A stretch of 64,000 nucleotides of DNA from Candidatus Villigracilis adiacens (GTDB lineage Bacteria > Chloroflexota > Anaerolineae > Anaerolineales > Villigracilaceae): positions 682,001-746,000 of the forward strand of contig JADJBU010000022.1 in assembly GCA_016703605.1 (NCBI GenBank), in the 5' to 3' direction. Under the pieces are notes generated by a model, which saw nothing but the letters and a program-made list of their open reading frames with translations, had not been told where the DNA came from and did not search any database. Positions 34,201 to 41,568 of this stretch are shown piece by piece (position 1 is the stretch's first letter; every line of letters begins with the position of its first letter). Position numbers and translations under genes: made by a program.

Positions 34201-36675
34201 GACGCGCCCTGGAATACATTCCTCGGGGGAGATGGTAACGACCGCAGTTACGCGATGATCGGCGATGGGCTGGGAAACTTTTATGTCAGCGGTATCAGCA
34301 GCAGCGGTTGGGGAAACCCGATCCAGCCTTATTCGGGTGGGGACGATGTCTTCCTCGCAAAGGTGGATGCAAGCGGGAACCTGGTGTGGCACACTTTCAT
34401 TGGGGGTTTGTTTCCGGAAAACTATGGGCAGGAATTAGCCCTCGATGATAATGGGGATGTGTATGTGGCAGGCAGAGGCGATAGCAGTTGGGGAAATCCG
34501 GTGCGGCCCTATAGCGATTTGGGAGACGGGTTTGTAACCAAGATAAACACATCCGGGCAGGTATTGTGGACGACCTTCCTCGGGGGAGCGACAAGTTTTG
34601 ATGCGGCAAAGGGGATCGAAGTCAAGAATGGCAGTGTGTTTGTAACAGGGCATAGCTCGGCAAGTTGGGGCAGTCCATTCAATGAATGGACGGGCGGAAT
34701 TGACGGGTTTTTGGTAAGTTTGGATGCCGGGACAGGCAATTTGAACTGGAACACATTCTTGGGCGGAGCCGGGGAAGATTATCTTTTCACAGTACATGTG
34801 GATAATAGTGAAAACATATTCCTGGCAGGGTACTCGACTGAAACATGGGGCACACCTGTAATCGCACATACTCCTGGGACCAACAACGATGGGTTTGCCG
34901 CCAAATTCAATGCGGCGGGCGTTTTGATGTGGAATACCTTCATGGGCTCTTCCGAGGGAAGTGATATGGTATACGGGATGGATGAGAGCGCCGCTGGTGA
35001 TATCTACCTGGCGGGCAGGAGTCCCGTTTCTTGGGGCGACCCCTTGAATATCCATGCGGGCGGTGGGATCGACGCATTCATTGCAAAGATGGATCCAGCA
35101 ACTGGCGTGTTGGCATGGCATCGCTTTGTCGGCGGCAGCGGCTCGGACTTTAGCTGGGGGATCGATGTGGACGACAACGATAATATTCACATCGTAGGCG
35201 GAAGCGATGCCAGTTGGGGCAGCCCGGTGCGCGCTCATGCAGGCGGGTACGAAGCCTTCTATGCCAGGTTGAACACTTCGGGCGAGTTGTTGGGGAACAG
35301 CTTTGCAGGCGGCGGCGGAGCGGATCGGGGATACGGCTTGGCATTGGGGGCAAGCAACGATATCTACCTGAGTGGTTACAGTGATGCAACCTGGGATACT
35401 CCAATCCGGGCATATACAAACGGGAATGATGCCTTCCTCGTCCGGCTGGACATGACAGGGATGCCAGTGGTTGTGTCTTCGGTGACACGAGCCTCAGAGA
35501 ATCCGACCAATGCCAGCAGCGTAAACTTCAAAGTGACCTTCTCAGAAGCCGTCACAGGAGTGGATGCTGGGGACTTCGCCCTGTCCACCAGCGGTGTGAC
35601 GGGAGCGTCGGTTACAGGAGTGAGCGGCGCAGGCAATACATACACAGTTACAGTAAACACCGGGAGCGGTAGTGGCAGCATCCGCCTGGATGTAGTGGAT
35701 GACGACTCAATTACAAATGCCTCGTCCGCTCCATTGTCAGGAGGCTTCTCGACAGGACAAGCTTTTCTTGTGGATAATCTTGCGCCGACAGTATTATCCA
35801 GTATGCGCGGACCGATAAACCCCGACACATCCGGTTTGAATTTCACTGTGACCTTCTCCGAGCCAGTAACAGGGGTGGACGTGACGGATTTTGGATTGAC
35901 AACCACGGGCGTCACTGGAACGAGTATTGTAAACGTTACCGGCGCGGGAAATTCTTATGTTGTTAACGTAAATGCTGGCAGCGGGAGCGGCACTGTGCGC
36001 CTGAACATTGTAGACGACGATACGATACTTGACGCGGTATCGAATCAGCTTGGCGGGGCTGGCGCAGGAAATGGAAATTACATTGCGGGAGAAACTTATT
36101 CAGTTACTTCCGTAACGCTGAATTCAATCGGCACGCAGGATGGTCATATATTGGAATCTTCGGAGAATAGCGGAGTGGGCGGAACGGTCAACTCAACCGC
36201 AACGTCTTTTTATGTCGGGGATAACAACGCTGACAGGCAGTATCTTAGCGTTATGCATTTTGACACATCCGCCCTTCCCGATACGGCTGTTATTGCTTCC
36301 GCGACCTTGCGCGTGCGGCAGCAAGGTTCTTTTACCGGAACCAATCCCTTTACTACGCATGGAAATCTTGTCGCTGCTGTTCAGAATCCTTACTTTGGCG
36401 CAAGCAACTCTTTGTTAGCAGAAGATTTTCAAGCCGCGTCGGGGCTGGCGGGAATTGCGACGTTCAGTTCAACACCGGTCAGCAGTTGGTTTAGCGCTCC
36501 GCTTAACCCAGAAGGATTTTTATATGTGAACTTGGCTGGCGCGACGCAGTTCCGCGTTGGTTTTACCCTAGATGACAATGATGACAATGGAGCGGATTAC
36601 GTCGCCTTCTCCAGCGGGAACAACGGCACAACCGCTAATCGCCCTCAGGTTGTAATTCAATACTACTTACCATAA
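31282..36675 (+). CDS. Giant secreted amidase with Ig-like, SBBP beta-propeller and DNRLRE-like domains
   Basis: Protein of 1797 residues, GGAGG upstream. A signal peptide (about 1-31) is followed by an N-terminal alpha/beta region, then an Amidase_6-like cysteine domain (about 248-430) with Cys279 in GGDCTNFISQ and His388 in WDHAVIIVGF. Next are a DNRLRE-like beta domain (about 440-640), three Ig-like repeats (NPTN...V(N/E)F...DF, about 645-970), an SBBP beta-propeller block (WNTFLGG...W G repeats, about 974-1393), two more Ig-like repeats and a C-terminal DNRLRE-like domain (1611-1797). Amidase_6 resembles NlpC/P60-like cell-wall or amide hydrolases. It is probably surface-exposed; substrate unknown. 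Confidence 0.85.
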   Translation: MLRATLLIFFVVIIVSMMIVFGNWATPVQANNIEVGIPTPTVTPIITVTDIPGEVASSEQQEEIKSIIQEYFEARYHALSVSDSRSFQQNGFGNLVSEEGDAKVFLSEEMGKLAVEIKRAELNHLRYIDYKYFLDFRNIIFDPNTQTATVFVVEDNEVVYEISNKLNSQEPIVSHMYDREHTITLHKKENQWKIISDNYNDYLWRMLRQRGLSSEDMLRTIETLPIVQIRNIESAPANAVPIDVSSHPYDRNGAIDYAINHAGNPNPNYYNYQHIGGDCTNFISQAIYEGGNASMSIPTTLPPPSTGGDTNWYYLDYLRRARAWTEVDSFYEFVTTGGWEEGPQGTLLLELDEYEVPETMPVGLMLGDVIQFEWGPAEDGNGDQFWDHAVIIVGFASDGTPLVASRTENYAFEPYMTFSPWQKIRFIHIEQSDGYTPVKAEVTSGVQDAGQNVGTCINSNTDGNIYLGKCTNGNDITSGFQFKEVPIPSGATIKYAYIIFTTDGPYDVNGAPGIKAPISLNIFGDYSGLDFASTFPSTRNNLTPSVLWDITGVTNGAEYDSWNYQGKRATPNLGSIVQSLIGGSWNYGNPLTFIFQNNNGAGIMDGLKARRVIGFERASGWDGFWSARLVAAYSFGDGTGSNPPLVYSVTRADPNPTNAATVNFRVQFSEAVTGVDSSDFTPVLTGAVAGAAITGVTPDPLDASLYTVQVNTGTGDGIIKLDVKNSATGIFDINENLPLNGGFTTGESYTIDKTAPTVISFSLASPNPTNAAEVNFIFTFDEIVTGVDPNDFELLASGVSGASISSVTVLNSKSHIISVNTGSGNGIISLVLRPSPASSIADLASNPLNVPIPGLFSGQYMVDKVAPTASSSSLASANPTSSSNVEFTVTFPEPVSGVDVNDFALTTTGVFGAAISGINGSGSVYTISVDTGNGNGTIRLDISVDASISDLTGNQLTGLPYTNGETYTVTKTTDAPWNTFLGGDGNDRSYAMIGDGLGNFYVSGISSSGWGNPIQPYSGGDDVFLAKVDASGNLVWHTFIGGLFPENYGQELALDDNGDVYVAGRGDSSWGNPVRPYSDLGDGFVTKINTSGQVLWTTFLGGATSFDAAKGIEVKNGSVFVTGHSSASWGSPFNEWTGGIDGFLVSLDAGTGNLNWNTFLGGAGEDYLFTVHVDNSENIFLAGYSTETWGTPVIAHTPGTNNDGFAAKFNAAGVLMWNTFMGSSEGSDMVYGMDESAAGDIYLAGRSPVSWGDPLNIHAGGGIDAFIAKMDPATGVLAWHRFVGGSGSDFSWGIDVDDNDNIHIVGGSDASWGSPVRAHAGGYEAFYARLNTSGELLGNSFAGGGGADRGYGLALGASNDIYLSGYSDATWDTPIRAYTNGNDAFLVRLDMTGMPVVVSSVTRASENPTNASSVNFKVTFSEAVTGVDAGDFALSTSGVTGASVTGVSGAGNTYTVTVNTGSGSGSIRLDVVDDDSITNASSAPLSGGFSTGQAFLVDNLAPTVLSSMRGPINPDTSGLNFTVTFSEPVTGVDVTDFGLTTTGVTGTSIVNVTGAGNSYVVNVNAGSGSGTVRLNIVDDDTILDAVSNQLGGAGAGNGNYIAGETYSVTSVTLNSIGTQDGHILESSENSGVGGTVNSTATSFYVGDNNADRQYLSVMHFDTSALPDTAVIASATLRVRQQGSFTGTNPFTTHGNLVAAVQNPYFGASNSLLAEDFQAASGLAGIATFSSTPVSSWFSAPLNPEGFLYVNLAGATQFRVGFTLDDNDDNGADYVAFSSGNNGTTANRPQVVIQYYLP

Positions 36676-36733
36676 TTTTCGGAATGGCTAATCGCGCGGC
36701 GGGACAAAACATCCCGCCGCGCGTTAACCCCGC

Positions 36734-37309
36734 CTACACCACTTCGTGAAATTCTTCGACCTGATAGGTAAAAACCTGAAGTTTCGTATCCCGCCAAAGA
36801 TTACCCCGCTCACCCATCTTGTAGCATAACTGCTCGAGGAACTCGACCGGGTCGGGGATCTTCTCCCAGACCTGCGGCAGGAAGGTCGCTTTGCGAAAGC
36901 CGTGCCTGAGGATGACACCGTCGATATGCGGGCGCAGTTTTTTCAACAGGTCGTCGGCGTCGGCGTATTCCAGTTCCCTGGGGGAGGTCAACCGCGAGAC
37001 TTCGATGTGGATGCGGCTCAACTCCGCCTCACGGACGGGTGGAAAGCGCGGGTCTTCCATCGCCGCCGAAACAGCATGCTCGCGCACATCCTCCGCCAGC
37101 GGTTGGTAGGCTTCGAGCGCGCCGATGCATCCGCGCAGGTTGTCGGCAATGGTCAGCGTTACAAAGGATGCGCCGTTTTCCCGCAGGGTTTGGGTCAGGG
37201 TAGTTTGGTCGATGGGTGGTGGGATCGTTCCCCTTACAGCGTTTTCAATCGCTTCACGAGCGATCCGTAAGAGAGTTTTTTTCTCCCCGTCGGTCAATGG
37301 AGTTGACAT
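36734..37309 (-). CDS. amrA: AMMECR1 domain protein (AmmeMemoRadiSam protein A)
   Basis: Protein of 191 residues of the AMMECR1 family: LRGCIGALEAYQPLAEDV is its signature and FPPVREAELSRIHIEVSRL and GVILRHGFRKATFLPQVWE follow. Bacterial members usually neighbour a Memo-like protein and a radical SAM enzyme; neither is nearby. The start MSTPLT is chosen because GGAGG lies 4-7 bp upstream, while the longer ORF start overlaps that site. Biochemical role unknown. Confidence 0.88.
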   Translation of the reverse strand: MSTPLTDGEKKTLLRIAREAIENAVRGTIPPPIDQTTLTQTLRENGASFVTLTIADNLRGCIGALEAYQPLAEDVREHAVSAAMEDPRFPPVREAELSRIHIEVSRLTSPRELEYADADDLLKKLRPHIDGVILRHGFRKATFLPQVWEKIPDPVEFLEQLCYKMGERGNLWRDTKLQVFTYQVEEFHEVV

Positions 37310-37370
37310 TTTGCCCTCCAATTCAGATGATCATTTTACTTACCGAATCTTCTTCTTATTTTTTGTCGCA

Positions 37371-37407
37371 GACCTGACAGGTTTTTAAAAACCTGTCAGG
37401 TCTTTTT
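37371..37407. terminator. Palindromic terminator-like hairpin
   Basis: GACCTGACAGGTTTTT is followed at once by its reverse complement and then TTTTT (37371-37407). It separates the flavin reductase and amrA genes and could end transcription in either direction. Confidence 0.75.
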
Positions 37408-37429
37408 AAAAATATATCTTTTCAGTAAT

Positions 37430-37939
37430 CTACTTCAACTTTGCCAAAGTCCAATAATCGCGGTTGTGATAGATCAACGGTTCGCCCTCCCCTATTCCCC
37501 GCGCGGCAACCACTTCGGCGACAAAAAGTGTATTCATCCCCGCATCATAGGTGTGGACGACGCGGCAATCCATCCACGAAAGACCGCCGGTGACGAGGGG
37601 CGAGCCGGTGAGGAGGGTTTCCGTTTGCACTTGCGAAAAGCGGTCCTCGGATTCCGGCAAGCGGCCGGCAAACAAATCGGAGATATGTTTCTGCTCCGTC
37701 GAAAGGATGGTCAACCCGAAGGCGCGGGATTTCATCACCAGGTCATGCGTGCGGGTATTCTTTTGTAACGAGATCGTGATCAAAGCCGGGTCGAGCGAAA
37801 TGGACGTGAACGAGTTGACGGTCATGCCGTGGCGGTCGTTTTCGTGGGCGGCGGCAACCACCGTCACCCCGGCTGACCAGGCGCGCATGGCAGACCGCAG
37901 GGATTCAGGATCGAGTGTCATAACAGGGTGAGTCTCCAT
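37430..37939 (-). CDS. Flavin reductase-like FMN-binding protein
   Basis: Protein of 169 residues of the flavin-reductase-like split-barrel family: the N-terminal MRAWSAGVTVV, then GMTVNSFTSISLDPALITISL (FMN phosphate contact region), SRAFGLTILS and the closing HNRDYWTLAKL. It would reduce flavin with NAD(P)H, or serve a two-component monooxygenase; the oxygenase is not nearby. The start at 37939 is uncertain; an ATG at 37921 with a GGAG 10 bp away is an alternative. Confidence 0.9.
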   Translation of the reverse strand: METHPVMTLDPESLRSAMRAWSAGVTVVAAAHENDRHGMTVNSFTSISLDPALITISLQKNTRTHDLVMKSRAFGLTILSTEQKHISDLFAGRLPESEDRFSQVQTETLLTGSPLVTGGLSWMDCRVVHTYDAGMNTLFVAEVVAARGIGEGEPLIYHNRDYWTLAKLK

Positions 37940-38069
37940 TTGATTTCATGATAACTGCGGGCAGATTCAGAGTCAAGCCAGCCATAACTCTGACCCGTTC
38001 GCAAACAAAATCTTACCTGCGAGAGCGGTCCCAGGTCGGGGGCATTTGAGACATGGAGAAAAAATCAAT

Positions 38070-38127
38070 GGAGTCCAATGCGGCGCCGTGATGGCGCCGT
38101 TGGCGCCACGGCATCTCCAGACTTTGA
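38070..38127. repeat. Dispersed GGAGT...CATCTCC repeat, copy B
   Basis: 58 bp, closest to copy A: GGAGTCCAATGCGGCGC, the hairpin TGGCGCC-GTT-GGCGCCA, then CATCTCCAGACTTTGA. A flanking CGAACGT...ACGTTCG inverted repeat follows at 38137-38156. Confidence 0.85.
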
Positions 38128-38221
38128 AGCGAGAGTCGAACGTCAGGAGACGTTCGACTCCGTTTAAACCTATTTTCATATCAGAACGCCGGGTCCGCAG
38201 GGATTTATAATGGGTATAGCC

Positions 38222-38280
38222 GGAGTTGAACGCGGCGCAGCGACGGTATCGTGGACGCCAGCGGCATCTCCCGACGTTCG
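38222..38280. repeat. Dispersed GGAGT...CATCTCC repeat, copy C
   Basis: 59 bp, more diverged: GGAGTTGAACGCGGCGC and CATCTCCCGACGTTCG are kept while the central hairpin is partly mutated. It lies 95 bp after copy B and upstream of a lipoprotein gene. Confidence 0.8.
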
Positions 38281-38351
38281 GCTCTCACCCCAAAGCCAAT
38301 TCTTAAGCCCGGCGATCTGTCGGTAATTTTTGAAAATTATGGATGTGCCTG

Positions 38352-39041
38352 ATGAAAAAATACGCGCTTTTTCCCTTTGTTCTAATTCTTCTTACCGCCT
38401 GCTCCGCCGCCGTGGATGCGCCGCCGGACCCCACTTCTGTTTATACGGCTGTCCCTCAGGCAACGGCTATGCCGGTTCAGCCAAGCCCAACACCGCAGCA
38501 ACAATCTCCCTCGGTGACTGATACCCCGGCAGCCCCCACTGCCAGCCCGGATTTCTGCCAGGATACCCGCGACCTGCAATTGCTAAGCGACCTTCAAACT
38601 GCCATCCAAACCAGGGACGGGGAATTACTCGCTTCGCTTGTCAGCCCGGCATCGGGGGTTGGCGTTCGATATCTTCGCAACGGGAACGTCATCACGTATT
38701 TCGACAATATCAAGTTCGTCTTCGAGACGGCATACGAAACAGACTGGGGTCTCAGCCCCGGAAGCGGCGCGCCGCTGAAAGGGTCGTTCCATGAGATCGT
38801 CCTGCCTTCGCTCGAATTGGTGTTGGCGTCGGACCCGGTTGTGACCTGTAATGAATTGAAAACCGGCGGCGCGACCTACGTTCCCGAATGGCCCTATCAA
38901 GGCATGGATTACTACTCCGTCCACTTCCCCGGCACGGACGAATTCAGCGGCATGAACTGGGAGACCTGGGCGGTGGGGATGGTTGTGCAGGAAGGCAAGC
39001 CCATGCTCGCGGCTCTTGTCCGCTTTGCGTGGGAGCCGTAA
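38352..39041 (+). CDS. Hypothetical lipoprotein
   Basis: Protein of 229 residues starting MKKYALF; an in-frame ATG 9 bp earlier is less likely because the charged Lys pair typical of signal peptides follows the chosen one. The lipobox is LLTAC, the linker is Pro/Thr/Gln-rich and the mature domain has paired cysteines (CQDTRDLQ...VTCNEL). The fold resembles NTF2-like domains with DLQTAIQTRDGELLASLVSP at the start, but I cannot assign it. Probably attached to the outer face of the membrane. Confidence 0.75.
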   Translation: MKKYALFPFVLILLTACSAAVDAPPDPTSVYTAVPQATAMPVQPSPTPQQQSPSVTDTPAAPTASPDFCQDTRDLQLLSDLQTAIQTRDGELLASLVSPASGVGVRYLRNGNVITYFDNIKFVFETAYETDWGLSPGSGAPLKGSFHEIVLPSLELVLASDPVVTCNELKTGGATYVPEWPYQGMDYYSVHFPGTDEFSGMNWETWAVGMVVQEGKPMLAALVRFAWEP

Positions 39042-39047
39042 TCCAGT

Positions 39048-39069
39048 ACCGCAAGGTTCACCTTGCGGT
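39048..39069. repeat. Short palindrome ACCGCAAGGT-TC-ACCTTGCGGT
   Basis: Perfect 10-bp arms separated by TC, just after the lipoprotein stop codon. It is built like the GCAAACT-TC-AGTTTGC palindromes near 46.9 and 48.7 kb. Confidence 0.75.
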
Positions 39070-39254
39070 GACATGGAATCTTCTTCTTCTTCTTCTTCAA
39101 AGGGAGGGTTGCCCGTGACAGGGCGACCCTCTCCCGCTTTCAGCGGGACGCAACCAGGTTCGGGGAGATGTGGGCGGGTCCCACAAGGGGATGATATCGC
39201 CCCTACGATGATGGGGAAGTAAGAAATTTACCCTGCCGAGCTTCTAAAAGATAT

Positions 39255-39278
39255 CTTATTGCAAAAAGTTGCAATAAG
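39255..39278. promoter_or_regulatory. Perfect palindromic operator before the Fur-family gene
   Basis: CTTATTGCAA (39255-39264), four bases, then TTGCAATAAG (39269-39278): a perfect inverted repeat overlapping the ribosome binding site 8 bp before the start codon. The TTGCAA half-sites resemble the box described for the Streptomyces nickel regulator Nur (TTGCAA, N5, TTGCAA), here with a 4-bp spacer. Likely bound by the Fur-family protein it precedes, repressing the metal transporter operon. Confidence 0.75.
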
Positions 39279-39285
39279 GCAACCC

Positions 39286-39711
39286 ATGTCCTGCGCCGAC
39301 GATTACTCCCCCCAACTGCGCGCCCGAGGCTATCGCATGACGCCCCAGCGGCTTGCGATTCTGCATGTGCTTCATCACGAGGGCAGGCATCTTTCGCCGG
39401 TGGAGGTCCATGAAGAAGCCCGCCGCGAACTGCCGAACCTGACCGAGACGACGGTCTATCGCACGCTCGAGTTCCTTGCCGAAAACGGTTTGGCGCGCCC
39501 GGCGCTGGCAGGCAGCGGGCATCTCACCTACGAGATCGCGCGTCACGAGCATCATCATCTTGTCTGCCGTCTTTGTGGAAAAGAAATCGAAGTCGGGCAT
39601 GACATTCTCAAGTCCATGTATGCGCGGCTCGAATCTGAAAGCGGCTATCGTCTCACCGACAGCCATCTGACGTTTTTTGGTCTTTGTCCCGATTGTCAAA
39701 AAGGAGAATAA
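39286..39711 (+). CDS. Fur-family metalloregulator (possibly nickel/cobalt or zinc type)
   Basis: Protein of 141 residues: a winged-helix N-terminus (YRMTPQRLAILHVLH, TETTVYRTLEFL) and the metal-binding dimer domain with HEHHHLVC and two CxxC pairs (CRLC, CPDC) for structural zinc. The ATG at 39286 is preferred over a TTG nine codons upstream, since that region is the operator. It sits 1 bp before cbiM, strongly suggesting that the whole operon responds to the metal it senses; nickel or cobalt fits the downstream transporter best, though Zur or Fur cannot be excluded. Confidence 0.88.
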   Translation: MSCADDYSPQLRARGYRMTPQRLAILHVLHHEGRHLSPVEVHEEARRELPNLTETTVYRTLEFLAENGLARPALAGSGHLTYEIARHEHHHLVCRLCGKEIEVGHDILKSMYARLESESGYRLTDSHLTFFGLCPDCQKGE

Positions 39712-39712
39712 T

Positions 39713-40648
39713 ATGTTTTACTCACCCGCCCCCCTTCACATCCCAGACGGATTTCTTAGTTTATTGGTATCCCTCGTTTGCTGGGTCGTTACCGCTCTGA
39801 CCCTCGGCGCGGCGATCTCGCGCACGAACAAATCGCTCGGCGAAAGGCAAATTCCGCTGATGGGCGTGATGGCGGCGTTTATCTTCGCCGCGCAAATGAT
39901 CAACTTCCCGGTTGCGGGCGGCACGTCCGGGCATTTGCTGGGCGGCGCGTTGGCGGCTATCGTCCTCGGCCCCTGGGCGGGGATGCTGGTCATGACCGCC
40001 GTCATCGCCGTGCAGGCGCTTCTCTTTCAGGACGGCGGTCTGCTTGTGATGGGCGCGAACATCCTCAACATGGGTCTGGTCACCGCCGCAATCGGGTACG
40101 GATTATTTCGCTCGGTCAGCGGTTCATCCAAAACGGTCAAACTCGGCGTGGCGGGCGTTGCGGCATGGCTTTCGGTGATGGCGGGTGCATTGCTCACATC
40201 CCTGCAATTGTGGTTGAGCGGCACATCGCAACTCGGCATCGTCATCCCCGCCATGCTCGGCGTCCACGCGCTGATCGGGCTGGGCGAAGCGCTGATCACT
40301 GTCTCCGCGCTGGCGTTCATCCTGCAAACACGTCCCGACCTGTTGGGTGAAGGATCGGAATCTGCCAAAGCGGGAAAGGGATGGATTCTCGCCGGAGGCT
40401 TGATCTCCCTCTTTGTCGTTTTCCTCTCCCCTTTCGCCTCTGCCGACCCCGATGGGCTGGAGCGTGTTGCTGAAAACCTGGGCTTCATTGGAGCCGGTCA
40501 ATCCGCGCCGTTTGAGATCATCCCCGATTACACCCTGCCCTTCCTCGGCGAGACCGCGCTTTCCACCATCGTCGCGGGCGCAATCGGAATCGCCGTCGTT
40601 GCCGTCATCTCCCTGCTCGTCGGGCGCGGGATGAAGGCGAGATCGTGA
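39713..40648 (+). CDS. cbiM: CbiM/NikM ECF substrate-binding component with C-terminal PDGLE (CbiN-like) domain
   Basis: Protein of 311 residues, AAGGAG before the ATG. About six transmembrane helices, the signature LHIPDGFLS near the N-terminus, and GGTSGHLLGGALAAIVLGPWAGM, whose His helps bind Ni/Co in NikM. The C-terminal part carries SADPDGLERVAE and one last helix: a PDGLE domain fused on, replacing a separate CbiN/NikN. Usual family members start MHIPDG so that Met1 and His2 bind the metal; here eight residues (MFYSPAPL) come first. It works with CbiQ and CbiO to import Co2+ or Ni2+. Confidence 0.93.
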   Translation: MFYSPAPLHIPDGFLSLLVSLVCWVVTALTLGAAISRTNKSLGERQIPLMGVMAAFIFAAQMINFPVAGGTSGHLLGGALAAIVLGPWAGMLVMTAVIAVQALLFQDGGLLVMGANILNMGLVTAAIGYGLFRSVSGSSKTVKLGVAGVAAWLSVMAGALLTSLQLWLSGTSQLGIVIPAMLGVHALIGLGEALITVSALAFILQTRPDLLGEGSESAKAGKGWILAGGLISLFVVFLSPFASADPDGLERVAENLGFIGAGQSAPFEIIPDYTLPFLGETALSTIVAGAIGIAVVAVISLLVGRGMKARS

Positions 40649-40716
40649 TGAGGAAATAGGAATTAGGAATTAGGAATGAGTAACGAGGAGAATGCGAAAC
40701 GTAAAACGCCAATCTC

Positions 40717-40742
40717 CCATTACCCATTACCAACCACCAACC
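40717..40742. repeat. Heptamer array (CCCATTA/CCAACCA)
   Basis: Two CCCATTA units and two CCAACCA-like units in the gap before cbiQ. Confidence 0.75.
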
Positions 40743-40752
40743 GTAAATTCCC

Positions 40753-41568
40753 ATGCACTTCGACGCCTTCGACCGTTACCACGATAAGGAAAGTTTTCTC
40801 CACCGCCTCGACCCGCGCGTAAAGGTTCTGGTGACGGTAATCTTTATCGTTTCCAATGCCCTGCTGCCCGATGGCGCGTGGTTTGCCTTTGGTTTCGCCT
40901 GGTTGTTTTTGCTTCTCTGCAACTTGCTCTCGAAACTCGGCTACGCCTACAGCCTGAAACGCTCCATCATCGCTCTGCCGTTTGCTTTGATCGCCATCAC
41001 CGTCTTGTTCTCGATACCGGGCAAACCTCTTTCCTCTTTCCACTTTCTTGGAATAACCTTCACCATCACCGACGCCGGACTTTTGCGTTTTGTCAGCATC
41101 CTCATCCGCTCCTGGCTTTCGGTGCAGATGGCGATCCTGCTTGTGGCGGTCACGCGCTTCCCCGATCTGATTCACGCCCTCGAGCATTTGCGCGTGCCTG
41201 CGATTCTCACCACCATCATCGCCTTTTTGTATCGCTACCTCTTTGTGTTGACGGATGAGGTCTTCCGTCTGCTTCGGGCGAGGGAAAGCCGCTCGGGAGC
41301 AGTGACAGGTTCAAAGCGCCGCCTTGAGCGTGTCGAAAGGTCCGGGAGAGGCGTGTTGTGGCGGGCGAAGATCGCCGGGAATATGGCGGGGCAATTATTC
41401 CTGCGCAGTTACGAACGCAGTGACCGCATCTACAATGCCATGCTGGCGCGCGGATATGCCGGCCGGCTTTATACGTTGAATCCGCACGAGATGAAGTCTG
41501 TGGATTATTATGCGACCGCCTTTGCGATTGCGGTCATTTTTCTGATGCAGTGGATTGGAAGGTTTTAA
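40753..41568 (+). CDS. cbiQ: CbiQ ECF transporter T component
   Basis: Protein of 271 residues with the family's early charged helix (FDRYHDKESFLHRLDPRVKVL), several transmembrane helices, and the two Ala-Arg-Gly coupling motifs (LLRARESRSG and MLARGYAGRL) that contact the ATPase. It couples ATP hydrolysis by CbiO to substrate release from CbiM. Its stop overlaps the next start (TAATG). Confidence 0.94.
   Translation: MHFDAFDRYHDKESFLHRLDPRVKVLVTVIFIVSNALLPDGAWFAFGFAWLFLLLCNLLSKLGYAYSLKRSIIALPFALIAITVLFSIPGKPLSSFHFLGITFTITDAGLLRFVSILIRSWLSVQMAILLVAVTRFPDLIHALEHLRVPAILTTIIAFLYRYLFVLTDEVFRLLRARESRSGAVTGSKRRLERVERSGRGVLWRAKIAGNMAGQLFLRSYERSDRIYNAMLARGYAGRLYTLNPHEMKSVDYYATAFAIAVIFLMQWIGRF

Noticed and set aside
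34435..35238. 267-codon ORF opposite the beta-propeller
   Set aside because: Regularly repeated antisense of SBBP repeats, not a real protein.
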